A stretch of DNA of 64,000 nucleotides from Agathobacter rectalis ATCC 33656 (GCF_000020605.1 NC_012781.1:243501-307500); one strand, 5' to 3'. Positions 8,615 to 17,296 are shown, counted from the stretch's first letter. Translations and numbers: made by a program. Notes: generated by a model not told the origin, from the letters alone.

Positions 8615-8724
8615 AGGTGTACTACTACAAACAACTACAAACAACGGTTAATACGGATTGCATGCGCAAAAATGAGATGTTATAATGCAGTTAATAAACA
8701 GTAATAAAGCAGGAGATAACAATT

Positions 8725-9750
8725 ATGTCAACAGAAAAGATTAAAGAATATATCGGAACACAGCTCAAAGCACTCACATCAATAGCAAGCCCTACAGGTT
8801 TCACAAAAAATGCCACAGACTATCTGATGAAGCAGCTTGAGGCTATGGGATATGCGCCACAGCTTTCAAATAAAGGAAATGTCAGCGTGGAAATCGGTGG
8901 AGTTGGAGCACCTTTGGTATTGGCAGCGCATGTGGACACGCTTGGAGCCATGGTTCGCTCAATAAAGGATAACGGACGTTTGCGCCCAACAACTATCGGT
9001 GGTCATCAGTGGAGCACAGCAGATGGAGAAAACTGCATGGTTTTTACGCGTGATGGCAGAATGTACACAGGCGTGGTGCTAAATACAGAGCCATCGGCAC
9101 ATGTGGCAGATGAAAAGGTCGAGACAAAGGAAGAAAATATGGAAATCCTGCTCGATGAAAATGTAAATGATAAGCAGGGGGTGGCGGCACTTGGCATCCA
9201 GACAGGGGATATTATCGCCATGGATCCGCGCACAGTCATCACGGAGAGCGGCTATATCAAGAGCCGTTTCCTTGATGATAAGCTGTCAGCCGCCATCTTA
9301 CTCGGTGTGGCTCATGCCGTAAAGGAGGAGGGCTGGAGGCTAAACCGCAAGGTCACACTGCTCTTTACGGTTTATGAGGAGGTAGGCCATGGCGGAAGCT
9401 TTGTACCGGCTGATACTGAGGAGATGATTTCCGTAGACATGGGCTGCGTTGGAGCAGACCTAGGCTGTACAGAGCATATGGTTTCAATCTGTGCTAAGGA
9501 CTCAGGCGGACCTTACAACTATGAGCTTGTTACAGAGCTTTCAAATCTGGCAAAGAGCGAGGGGCTTGACTATGCAATCGATGTTTATCCGCACTACGGC
9601 TCTGATGTTGAGGCAACACTGCACAGCGGATATGATATCCGTCATGGGCTTATCGGTGCAGGAGTTTATGCATCGCATAACTATGAGCGCTCACATATGG
9701 ATGGCGTGGAGAATACTTATAAGCTTTTGAGAAAATATATTACAAAATAG
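8725..9750 (+). CDS. M42-family metallopeptidase (glutamyl aminopeptidase-like)
   Basis: Cytosolic dodecameric zinc/cobalt aminopeptidase of the M42 family (PepA/tetrahedral aminopeptidase group), trimming peptides. Metal and catalytic motifs: LAAHVDTLGAMV (first metal His and Asp), FLDDKLSAA (bridging Asp), YEEVGHGG (catalytic Glu pair), SVDMGCVG, and the late His in HYGSDVEA/SHNYERSH. 341 residues, the usual length. ATG is preceded by AGGAG at 8711-8715. Some relatives are annotated as cellulase M, a historical misnomer. It stands alone between structured element copy 1 and a VOC protein gene on the same strand. Confidence 0.92.
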   Translation: MSTEKIKEYIGTQLKALTSIASPTGFTKNATDYLMKQLEAMGYAPQLSNKGNVSVEIGGVGAPLVLAAHVDTLGAMVRSIKDNGRLRPTTIGGHQWSTADGENCMVFTRDGRMYTGVVLNTEPSAHVADEKVETKEENMEILLDENVNDKQGVAALGIQTGDIIAMDPRTVITESGYIKSRFLDDKLSAAILLGVAHAVKEEGWRLNRKVTLLFTVYEEVGHGGSFVPADTEEMISVDMGCVGADLGCTEHMVSICAKDSGGPYNYELVTELSNLAKSEGLDYAIDVYPHYGSDVEATLHSGYDIRHGLIGAGVYASHNYERSHMDGVENTYKLLRKYITK

Positions 9751-9809
9751 TATCATTGTGATACATTATTTCATGTATTCAAACAAAGTAGGAGAGAGGT
9801 AAATACACC

Positions 9810-10190
9810 ATGAATTTAAAAAAAGTTCATCATATTGCCATTATTGGGAGCGACTATGAGAAATCAAAGCACTTTTATGTGGATCTGTTAGGTTTTTCTA
9901 TTATTCGAGAAAATTACAGACCGGAACGTGATGATTATAAAATTGATCTTCAACTCGATGAGATAGAATTAGAACTTTTTATCATTAAAAATTGTCCGAA
10001 GCGTCCAAGTTATCCAGAGGCTTATGGTCTCCGGCATCTTGCCTTTGCTGTAGATTCGGTCGATGATACTGTAAGAGAATTGAATAAAAGGGGCATCATA
10101 ACTGAGCCGATTAGACTCGATACTTACACAGGCAAAAGAATGACATTCTTTCATGATCCGGACAATCTACCCTTGGAAATTCACGAATAA
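9810..10190 (+). CDS. VOC-superfamily metalloprotein (glyoxalase-like, GloA2 type)
   Basis: 126 residues with the two beta-alpha-beta-beta-beta modules of the vicinal-oxygen-chelate fold. It starts LKKVHHIAIIGSDYEKSKHFYVDLLGF and carries the second-module pattern YGLRHLAFAVDSVDDTVRELNKRG, ending FFHDPDNLPLEIHE, which gives the expected His and Glu metal ligands in each half. Such proteins include lactoylglutathione lyases, fosfomycin resistance proteins and uncharacterised cytosolic enzymes. The exact reaction is not inferable; glutathione is not expected in this organism. GAGAGG lies about 13 bases upstream of the ATG. It is the last core gene before the accessory island. Confidence 0.85.
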   Translation: MNLKKVHHIAIIGSDYEKSKHFYVDLLGFSIIRENYRPERDDYKIDLQLDEIELELFIIKNCPKRPSYPEAYGLRHLAFAVDSVDDTVRELNKRGIITEPIRLDTYTGKRMTFFHDPDNLPLEIHE

Positions 10191-10527
10191 GGTATTGCAG
10201 TTAAAAGATGTGCCCTGTTTTTGGCTGTGATTTTATAAATTTAAATGTGTAGGGAACAGAAACTTTGAATTCTCACTTGAGGTATTTTTAGGGATTTAAT
10301 AACTGTTATATCTTGTTATAAAAATCTCGGCAGACCCTTGAAAACACTAAAGTTTTTGTTGGTGTCCTATTCATCACATCTTGTATCGTGTTATACCGTT
10401 TTACCCTTGGTTATGAACCCTCATAAGGGAAAAAATAAGGGAAAGAAAATCTGGTAACAATTTGTAATAAATTATAAAAATAGCAGTTGGGACTGGATGA
10501 GATGCTTTTAATACATTTCAATGAAAG
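10191..10527. other. Non-coding stretch before the IS30 element
   Basis: No convincing gene. Bases 10300-10345 (TTTAGGGATTTAATAAC ... GTTATATCTTG) resemble the region just upstream of the hipB-like gene at 49708-49740, so this may be a relic of a similar promoter. A G/A-rich block with two AAGGGAAA-like words lies at 10425-10447. This is the left edge of the accessory island. Confidence 0.4.
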
Positions 10528-10541
10528 GGATAAACAAGACA
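10528..10541 (+). repeat. Left copy of 14-bp direct repeat flanking the IS30 element
   Basis: GGATAAACAAGACA occurs here and at 12240-12253 in the same orientation, bracketing the transposase gene. It is most simply a target-site duplication, although it is longer than the 2-3 bp usual for IS30. Confidence 0.7.
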
Positions 10542-12239
10542 GCTAACTTGAAAAAGTAAATTCCAGTGCAGAAGTAAATTCCACACTCATTTAAAAGTTC
10601 TTGATTTTCTAAGAGTTTTATAAGCTCAAAACGCTTATTTCTGTTATAATAGGAGTAACTTCTTGGAAAAAACTGATTTGATGGTATGACAAACGGACCA
10701 CTGGAAGGTAGTGTGCGAGACTAAATTCCACCGGTCATGTGAGGAAAATGTGAAAGTTTAATTTCCAGTCCGACAGCAGATTTCTAAGTGGTTGTTAATG
10801 GTTGAAGCGAATCAGCTTAGGCGTTAGATTGACCAAATCAGGGTCAATGCGCTTAAGCTGAAATGCGTTTAGGGTTTCTTTTCCGAGTGTCTCTAATGCG
10901 GCGTCATAAGGCGTGCTTCCATTAAGACTTTCCCTTGGAGTGGAGTTGATGTGATTCACGATTAGATTCACATCCCATTGTGTCAAAAATTCAAAACTAG
11001 TTCCTTTGGGAAGCACCATGCGAAGCATGGTGTGAGCTTGCTCAAGACCTCCTTTTTGTCCGCTACGCATGGGATCACAATAGTAGATGCTGGTACGCTG
11101 AATTTCATCCAGTCCTGTTTCAAGAGCGACAGGATCTCCGAATTCTGAACCTCTGTCTGTCAAGATATATTCAAAGACAGATAAGAACTCATAGGTGCCC
11201 ATACGTTTTTCTAAACGGTCAAAAATAAGCCGGACAGCGCCTTTAGTACAACGATTCAGGAGAAAGGCAAGGAACAGCTTTTCCTTAGTGAAGAAAAAGG
11301 TCAGTAACGTCTTGTTGGATTCTCTGGATGAGTGTACCGTATCCATTTCTACAAAAGAGGATAACCGCAGCTCACTAAAATCACTGAATAACCTTTTCTC
11401 GAAGACGGTTCTGTTTGTAATCTGTGTTTTATGGCACTTTCGTGGCTTGAAGCCGGGCTTACGTTTTAAATCAATGTTTCTGGCTGTAAACAGACCTTGA
11501 TCCAGATAGGTGTACAAGGAACGGACTGACATATCCAGTTCTGGATGATTGGTAATGATTTGATATGGAGATTGTCCCTGCTCGATTAAAGGAGAAACAA
11601 TGCCATCCTTTTTGCGTAATTCATGTTTTGTCATGTTTATACCGGCTCTGGAACCGGAAAGCTTTTCACGGTATTTTCTATCAGCAAAACGTGCATCGTA
11701 TCTGTATTTCTGGGCGATGGTGCAATGATTTATCTTTTTTGTGCAGCCATTACAGACATAGGGCGCCTTATCCAGTCTTTTGCACTGTTCCTTCACAAAA
11801 TCCTTGCAAGTTTGATTACAGGTGGGGCAGGAAGTGCATTTTACATCGCAGAGAATGATTTTTCCGCAGACATTGGTTTTCCGGCAATGGAAGCGATGAA
11901 TACAAAAGTTATGGGCATTATAGAAAGTACCTTTGTGATACCAGTCGGATAGACGGTGAGCCCTTACTTCTTTGGAAATGGTTGTTGGATCCTTGCAAAG
12001 AAAGCGGGCAATGTTCTTAAAGGTTTCTCCCTTGTTCAGTTCGTTTTCGATATAGATACGGTCTTCAAGGGAAAGGTGCTTCTGGTTTCCTGGAATATAT
12101 TTACTCATGGATATCCTTCTTTCTACTGCTGTCAGAAAGAAAGATAACCTTACCATTTTTATATGAAAGAGTAAACCTTTACTGTGCGGGAGTAAATTCC
12201 ACCACCAAATGTGGTGGTGGAATTTAAAATTTCATTTTT
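10542..12239 (-). mobile_element. IS30-family insertion sequence, about 1.7 kb
   Basis: The interval between the two 14-bp direct repeats contains one transposase gene and about 250 bases of non-coding left end. Both ends are rich in the word AAATTCCA: AGTAAATTCCA at 10555, 10573 and 12191, CTAAATTCCA at 10721, and inverted TGGAATTTA at 12218. These look like subterminal transposase sites. The right end also has a GGTGG/CCACC hairpin (12201-12220). Exact ends are inferred from the direct repeats. Confidence 0.75.
10795..12108 (-). CDS. IS30-family transposase
   Basis: 437 residues. The N-terminus has the IS30 helix-turn-helix (HLSLEDRIYIENELNKGETFKNIARFLCKDPTTISKEVRAHR). A cysteine-rich segment follows (CDVKCTSCPTCNQTC, CNGCTKKINHC), a probable zinc ribbon seen in larger IS30 members. 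The C-terminal catalytic core gives a DDE triad: VEMDTVHS, ILTDRGSEF and GLEQAHTMLR. ATG at 12108 was chosen because AAGAAGGA lies just upstream; an upstream in-frame start at 12156 would add 16 residues without a ribosome binding site. The gene appears intact, so the element may still be mobile. Confidence 0.93.
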   Translation of the reverse strand: MSKYIPGNQKHLSLEDRIYIENELNKGETFKNIARFLCKDPTTISKEVRAHRLSDWYHKGTFYNAHNFCIHRFHCRKTNVCGKIILCDVKCTSCPTCNQTCKDFVKEQCKRLDKAPYVCNGCTKKINHCTIAQKYRYDARFADRKYREKLSGSRAGINMTKHELRKKDGIVSPLIEQGQSPYQIITNHPELDMSVRSLYTYLDQGLFTARNIDLKRKPGFKPRKCHKTQITNRTVFEKRLFSDFSELRLSSFVEMDTVHSSRESNKTLLTFFFTKEKLFLAFLLNRCTKGAVRLIFDRLEKRMGTYEFLSVFEYILTDRGSEFGDPVALETGLDEIQRTSIYYCDPMRSGQKGGLEQAHTMLRMVLPKGTSFEFLTQWDVNLIVNHINSTPRESLNGSTPYDAALETLGKETLNAFQLKRIDPDLVNLTPKLIRFNH

Positions 12240-12253
12240 GGATAAACAAGACA
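12240..12253 (+). repeat. Right copy of 14-bp direct repeat flanking the IS30 element
   Basis: Exact match to GGATAAACAAGACA at 10528-10541, directly right of the inferred IS end. Confidence 0.7.
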
Positions 12254-12349
12254 TCTGTAAAATTTGTTGAAATATGGTAAATAATATAGTATACTTTTGC
12301 AGTGAATATATCTTTAGTGAAAGGAAGTGAGACTGTATTTTATTAAGCT

Positions 12350-12455
12350 AATAATCAAATTAGGGCAAACTTATGGAAACGTAAGGACGCAAAACATGAA
12401 GTCTAAGTAATAAAATAAAATACACGTATTTTATTATATTGACGGTTCGGTTGCA
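12350..12455 (+). promoter_or_regulatory. Cyclic di-GMP-I (GEMM-I) riboswitch
   Basis: The conserved GEMM-I core is readable. AGGGCAAAC (12363-12370) is followed by a stem CTTATG/CGTAAG closed by a GAAA tetraloop (12370-12385), then GGACGCAAA (12385-12393) and GTCTAA (12401-12406, the tetraloop-receptor side). A long AT-rich arm follows (around 12410-12440), then GGTTCGGTTGC closing the aptamer. The family senses the second messenger c-di-GMP and commonly controls surface, motility and adhesion genes. It is directly followed by a terminator hairpin and then the large secreted protein gene, so it most likely controls transcription read-through. The P1 strand is not clear to me, so whether ligand turns the gene on or off cannot be stated. 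Confidence 0.87.
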
Positions 12456-12480
12456 ATGGTTATCATTGCAGCTTTTTTAA
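12452..12480 (+). terminator. Riboswitch expression-platform terminator
   Basis: TGCAATG (12452-12458) and CATTGCA (12464-12470) form a 7-bp hairpin with a 5-base loop, followed by GC and six T. The 5' arm overlaps the 3' end of the GEMM aptamer, as expected for ligand-controlled attenuation. Confidence 0.88.
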
Positions 12481-12500
12481 TTTTAGGAGGTTAATGTATT

Positions 12501-15500
12501 ATGAAGAGATTAAAACAACGAATCTTAGCAGGGGTGCTTGCATTCGTAATGTGTATTAGTACAGTAAATGTAACTGCATTCGCTCAGGAAAATGAAACGA
12601 CCAGTGAAATTCAGGAAATTATTGCAATTAGCGAAGCGGGAAGTGAAAATGAAGTATCGACAGAAAATATTGAAATAACAGATACTTCTGTTTCGGGAAA
12701 TAACGTGGAACCAGTTGAAGATAAGCCACGTAATAAAAAGCATAAAAAAGTGGCGAATGAAAAAGTTTATGAAGGTGAAAATTATAATGTTACATTTTCG
12801 GTAACATCTTCTTGGGAATCCGGTTATAATGCAAATGTCAAGGTTGAAAACACAGGAAATGATACGATACAGAACTGGTATTTATCATTTGAATATGATG
12901 ATCAAATTACCAATATTTGGAATGCAGAGATTTCTACACATGAAGAAAGTCAATATATTATTAAGAATGCCGACTGGAATCAGGATATTGTTGTTGGAGG
13001 AAGCATAGAATTTGGTATTTCAGGTAGTACAGCATTTAATGAGTTCCCAGAAAATTTTAATGTTGTAGGAGAAAATAAAGAGGTTCAAGAGGAAGATTAT
13101 TCTGTACAATATCAGGTTGATAGTGATTGGGGAAGTGGTTTCACAGGTAGCATTCAGATTACGAATAATACGGACAAGACATTAGAAGATTGGGTGTTAG
13201 AGTTTGATTTTGAAAGAGAAATAACAAATATTTGGAATGCTGTTATTGAGTCCCACGAAGGAAATCATTATGTAATAAGAAATGCCGGATATAATGCGAA
13301 TATTACTGCCGGACAGAGTGTTTTGTTTGGATTTAATGGACATGGTGGTTCAGCAAATAATGTAGCAGAAAATTGTGTATTATATTCATGGGAAATAGAT
13401 ACTACTGAATATGTAGAACTTTCTGATGGCAAGATTGAAAAAAATTATTTGGAAAGAGCAATATACACAAATTTATTGTTACAAGGTTTGTCGATTGATA
13501 ATATCCGGTTGGCGGATGATTACGATGAAGATGGTTTGACATTATCACAGGAATATGAATATGATACCAATCCATTTTCAAAAGATACGGATGAAGACGG
13601 ATTAAATGATTATGAAGAGATTAATCTACATAAGACAAATCCTATAAAATACGATTCAGACGAGGATGGAATGAGTGACGGAACAGAAATCGCTTGTGGA
13701 TTGAATCCTTTAAGTTCTGATACAGATGGAAATGGAGTTATAGATAGCCAAGAAATCGTAACACAAGCGGTTAGAATAGACACGGTGGAACAATATCAGC
13801 TTCAAGAAGTTGGAACATTACCCAATATTCAAATAACGGGAAAAGGAGATTATAGTCAAAAAATATATGCAACGGCATTGGAAAATGATGCTACAATAAT
13901 GGATATTGACTGTCTTGTAGGAACTGCGTTTGATTTTATTCATGATGAAGACTTGTCTTTTGAAAATAGTCAATTAACATTTACAATCAGTAATGAAATT
14001 TTGAAAAAAAATAAATTAACCGACTTAGCGATTGCTTGGTACAACGAAGAAGAGAATGCACTTGAATTATTAGACACAACACATAATATGGACAATTGCA
14101 CAATATCAGCAGAAGTTAGTCACTATAGTACTTATATGGTAGTATCGGTGCCTGATTATTTTTTTAATATTGATTGGGAAAATGAAGATAGTATTATTGA
14201 AGCAGGCAAAGCCGATGTTGTATTTGTGATTGATACTACTGGTTCTATGGGAAATGAAATACAAAATGTTAAAAATAACATAGAGACAGTTGTATCTAGT
14301 CTGGAAGAAAATAAGGTTGATATTCGCTTGGGACTAGTAGAATATAGAGATATTTATGCAGATGGAATTGGTTCCACCAAAAGTTATGATTGGTATACAA
14401 GTGTATCTTCCTTTAAAAGTGAGTTAGCTACTTTGGGTGTAAGTGGTGGTGGAGATACTCCGGAGTCCGTAGTAGATGCGTTGTATTGTGCAAGAAATAT
14501 GGAATATCGTACAGGAGTAAAAAAATATGTAATACTTTTAACAGATGCAAATTATAAAAATGGTACATCTGTAGATTCTGGTGCAACACTTACAGATGAG
14601 ATAAGAAGACTTGTAGAAGAAGAGCTTGTTGTATCGGTGGTTACAACGCCATCTTATTATTCTACATACAATAGTCTTGTTAGCCAGACCGATGGAGTTA
14701 CTGCAAATATTAATCAAAATTTTGCATCTGCACTTGCTCCATTAATTACTAAAATGGGAGAACAAGTAAATCAGGGATGCTGGATAAGATTATCCAACGG
14801 TTCTGTTGTATCATTAGACAAGGATCCTACTTTAGGAGATGAAACCATTGACACGGACGATGATGGTATACCAGATATCATTGAATTAAAGTCCAGTTAC
14901 AAGGTGCATGCTTATAACCCGTATACAAAGAAAATGCAGGAAATTGATACATGGTCTTTTTACAGTAATCCGTCAAAAAGAGATACGGATGGTGATACAT
15001 TAAGTGATATCGATGATTTGCAACCAACAAAATACGATACTGTTGTTATAAAAGAGAATGATTCATCTATTGCGTTTAATACAGGAAGAACCTGGTACAA
15101 TATAAGTTGCACATCTTTTGATTATTTAGACAATTTAATGCAGATGGTAGATGGAAAAGTAGACAACCCGATTCCAATAGAGCAATTTCGGCAGATTATT
15201 CAAAATGTAGCGAATAATGAAAAGCAAGCCTTTACCATTGAGGAACTAACGTATATTGCAATCATGAATAATGAAGGTTCCAAGTTATATATGCATAATT
15301 TGTCGTCAGTCACAAGGGAAAATGTATTCCAGAAAATTGCTGGTAGAGAAAGTCGTTATTATAAGCATAGCGGTATATGGTGGAATGAAAATTGGAGTGA
15401 AGTTCCAAAAGGAACTGAAAGTGGTTTCTTTAAAGGAACGGTTTTATCGGAAGCAGATATTAATCTATCTTGGGAAATTTATTGTGTATGTGATGTATAT

Positions 15501-16061
15501 ACAGTATTAACAACAGTAGCACAAGTTGGTGCGTTAGTCATTGCAATTGTGGTAGTGGCCGAGGTTACACCTGTTGTTCTTGCCAATATTCAAGGGCTGG
15601 CATATTATGTAAAAACATTTGGAATTGTTCAAGGAATTCAAATGTATCGGTATTTGGGAATTCAGAACTTGCCAAACGGTGTAATTTCATGGTTGCAAAT
15701 GGATATGGCAGATGGAGACAGTTCTGTAGATGATGTTGCATTAGCCATTCAAAAAGAAAGTGTAGAAAAGAAATTGGACACTTACTTATTAAATAAAGAT
15801 CATCCTGTAGGAGGTTCTAAAGCGAATTGGTTTGAAAAAGCATTAGGTTTTACAAAAGAAAATGCAGGACAACTTGCAAAACAGATTGTATTTGATGAAA
15901 ATGTGGCTGTCCAGACGGCTGTTACGGAACATGGAATTAAATACAATCAGTTGATATCTATAGTAGGAGCGAATGGGAAGAAGATAGATGTTGTATTTGT
16001 GTGGATAAAAAACAACGATGGATTTGTAAGATTGGTTACTGCGATACCAACAAAGAAGTAG
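12501..16061 (+). CDS. Large secreted vWA/CBM2-like/calcium-repeat protein with C-terminal DUF6883-like toxin domain
   Basis: 1186 residues. A signal peptide runs to about residue 28 (cleavage near AFA-Q). Two CBM2-like beta domains at about 92-185 and 200-295 share the pattern ITNIWNA(E/V)I and end in IEFGISG/VLFGFNG. Thrombospondin-3-like calcium repeats cover about 338-430 (DYDEDGL, DTDEDGLNDYEE, DSDEDGMSDG). A von Willebrand A domain starts near 570 with MIDAS VIDTTGSMG. More calcium repeats lie near 783-835 and a hydrophobic stretch near 1000-1030. Residues about 1098-1186 (KDHPVGGSKANWFEKALGF ... RLVTAIP) match DUF6883 as I recall it. AGGAGG precedes the ATG by 10 bases. The next gene resembles DUF4926, the usual partner. 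I infer a surface-displayed polymorphic toxin under c-di-GMP control; the toxic activity is unknown. Confidence 0.82.
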   Translation: MKRLKQRILAGVLAFVMCISTVNVTAFAQENETTSEIQEIIAISEAGSENEVSTENIEITDTSVSGNNVEPVEDKPRNKKHKKVANEKVYEGENYNVTFSVTSSWESGYNANVKVENTGNDTIQNWYLSFEYDDQITNIWNAEISTHEESQYIIKNADWNQDIVVGGSIEFGISGSTAFNEFPENFNVVGENKEVQEEDYSVQYQVDSDWGSGFTGSIQITNNTDKTLEDWVLEFDFEREITNIWNAVIESHEGNHYVIRNAGYNANITAGQSVLFGFNGHGGSANNVAENCVLYSWEIDTTEYVELSDGKIEKNYLERAIYTNLLLQGLSIDNIRLADDYDEDGLTLSQEYEYDTNPFSKDTDEDGLNDYEEINLHKTNPIKYDSDEDGMSDGTEIACGLNPLSSDTDGNGVIDSQEIVTQAVRIDTVEQYQLQEVGTLPNIQITGKGDYSQKIYATALENDATIMDIDCLVGTAFDFIHDEDLSFENSQLTFTISNEILKKNKLTDLAIAWYNEEENALELLDTTHNMDNCTISAEVSHYSTYMVVSVPDYFFNIDWENEDSIIEAGKADVVFVIDTTGSMGNEIQNVKNNIETVVSSLEENKVDIRLGLVEYRDIYADGIGSTKSYDWYTSVSSFKSELATLGVSGGGDTPESVVDALYCARNMEYRTGVKKYVILLTDANYKNGTSVDSGATLTDEIRRLVEEELVVSVVTTPSYYSTYNSLVSQTDGVTANINQNFASALAPLITKMGEQVNQGCWIRLSNGSVVSLDKDPTLGDETIDTDDDGIPDIIELKSSYKVHAYNPYTKKMQEIDTWSFYSNPSKRDTDGDTLSDIDDLQPTKYDTVVIKENDSSIAFNTGRTWYNISCTSFDYLDNLMQMVDGKVDNPIPIEQFRQIIQNVANNEKQAFTIEELTYIAIMNNEGSKLYMHNLSSVTRENVFQKIAGRESRYYKHSGIWWNENWSEVPKGTESGFFKGTVLSEADINLSWEIYCVCDVYTVLTTVAQVGALVIAIVVVAEVTPVVLANIQGLAYYVKTFGIVQGIQMYRYLGIQNLPNGVISWLQMDMADGDSSVDDVALAIQKESVEKKLDTYLLNKDHPVGGSKANWFEKALGFTKENAGQLAKQIVFDENVAVQTAVTEHGIKYNQLISIVGANGKKIDVVFVWIKNNDGFVRLVTAIPTKK

Positions 16062-16136
16062 GATAAATATATAAAGATTTAGTTCTATTGAGCAGATTGA
16101 GATCTTTGAGTATTGTAAGAAAAGGTGAACGCATTT

Positions 16137-16340
16137 ATGTATGAAGAATTGCAAGTAGTAAAAGCGACAAAAAATTTATCAGACAAAGTTAAGATGGGAT
16201 GTATTGGTACAATTTTATATGTATATTTTGAAGAAAAGAGAGGATATGAAGTAGAGTTTGTCAACGATGACTACGAAACATTAGACATCTTAACCGTAGG
16301 TGAGACGGATATTGAAATCGTAGAAAATAATATGAGATAG
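16137..16340 (+). CDS. DUF4926-like small protein, putative immunity/antitoxin to the DUF6883 tip
   Basis: 67 residues. The sequence VKMGCIGTILYVYFEEKRGYEVEFVNDDYETLDILTV follows the DUF4926 pattern (GxxGTVVEV ... YEVEFVDxxGETxAxxTL), a small SH3-like beta-barrel family commonly encoded beside DUF6883 proteins. ATG at 16137 is preceded by AAAGGTG (16121-16127) with 9-base spacing, better than the GTG at 16125. It lies 75 bases after the large toxin-like gene on the same strand, consistent with an immunity gene. Function is by family and position only. Confidence 0.75.
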   Translation: MYEELQVVKATKNLSDKVKMGCIGTILYVYFEEKRGYEVEFVNDDYETLDILTVGETDIEIVENNMR

Positions 16341-16341
16341 A

Positions 16342-16650
16342 CAAACTGGAGAACAAGCTTTGGCAATATCACACTCAGGTAATTCACAAAAATATTTTCA
16401 GACATTTGTTAATGTGTAAAAGGTGGAAGGTATGTGGGCCAATATTGAAATAGAGTTGCATATGAAGCCAACCTGTCTGAGCCGAAGAATAAAAACGCAG
16501 ATATTGAAAGATGCATATTTAATGAAAAATGGAGATGTTACCGCTGTTGTTTGGGAGTTTTTTAGAAGTGATATTACTGGTCGGGGTGGTGCAACTCAAC
16601 AATTACTTGATTTCTTGACACAAAATGGAATCCAGTATGTTATTCATTAA
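16342..16650 (+). pseudogene. Orphan nuclease-toxin tip (restriction-endonuclease-fold-like fragment)
   Basis: The codable part starts at ATG 16432 (AAGGTGG upstream) and gives 72 residues ending SDITGRGGATQQLLDFLTQNGIQYVIH. Together with IELHMKPTCLSRRIKTQILKD and VVWEFFRS this resembles the C-terminal end of restriction-endonuclease-fold polymorphic toxins. The same frame is open upstream from 16342 (QTGEQALAISHSGNSQKYFQ), also toxin-like, but is interrupted by TAA at 16417-16419. I read it as a displaced toxin tip, as polymorphic toxin loci accumulate by recombination. Translation of the shorter form is possible. The next gene may be its immunity partner. Confidence 0.6.
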
Positions 16651-16671
16651 CAGTTATAAGAGGTGACATGT

Positions 16672-17253
16672 ATGCAATATAATGGAATGACCCCGCCGTT
16701 TGAACTTATATCATTTGAAGATATGAAGAAAAAGCAAGCTGAACAATATTTTGTATGGTATATTGATACCATAGAGCAGAGGATACAGAATTTAGAAAAG
16801 TATATTAATTTAACGGGAACGCGTATGGTATTGGATAAAACACCCAATTCATTAATTGAATTATGGGATTGGTTTTCAAATCATATTGAGGTGTGTACAA
16901 AGGATGAACAAGAATTAATGTTGGAATCAGCTATGCGTCCAGATTGGATAAAAGCACATATTATGAGCGATAGACGAAAGCTGTCTCTAAATACAATTAT
17001 GATAGCAGTTGATATTTCAGCGTATTTTGGAGAAGTATTTATTAAGAATAATCCCAACATATATTGGGGTTATTTATCAAAACCAAAGAAACTTCATGGT
17101 GTAAATAGACCTAGACTATTGGGGTTTGCTGGAGATATGTCAGTTTATGCGTATGGTCGAGTTGAGATGTGTATTTGGAAGACAATAGAGACAGTAGATA
17201 ATATGCATTTGTTTAATATGTATCAAGTATGTTTGAAAATGATACAATCATAA
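16672..17253 (+). CDS. Uncharacterised protein, putative immunity protein of the orphan toxin tip
   Basis: 193 residues, no signal peptide or membrane segment, rich in aromatic residues (EQYFVWYIDTIEQRIQNLEKYI, IELWDWFSNHIEV, NIYWGYLSKPKKLHGVNRPRL). I do not recognise a named family with certainty; proteins of this kind occur behind polymorphic toxin genes. ATG at 16672 is favoured over GTG 16663 because AGAGGTG (16659-16665) is then correctly spaced. It lies 21 bases after the orphan toxin tip and before a terminator, so it closes the toxin/immunity array. The function is inferred from position only. Confidence 0.55.
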   Translation: MQYNGMTPPFELISFEDMKKKQAEQYFVWYIDTIEQRIQNLEKYINLTGTRMVLDKTPNSLIELWDWFSNHIEVCTKDEQELMLESAMRPDWIKAHIMSDRRKLSLNTIMIAVDISAYFGEVFIKNNPNIYWGYLSKPKKLHGVNRPRLLGFAGDMSVYAYGRVEMCIWKTIETVDNMHLFNMYQVCLKMIQS

Positions 17254-17296
17254 CTTCTTTCTTTGTTTCGAATTGTAATATTTAACACAATGCAGA

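Noticed and set aside
10795..12156. Several plus-strand open frames inside the IS30 transposase
   Set aside because: Antisense shadows of a clearly recognisable transposase; no start signals or family resemblance.
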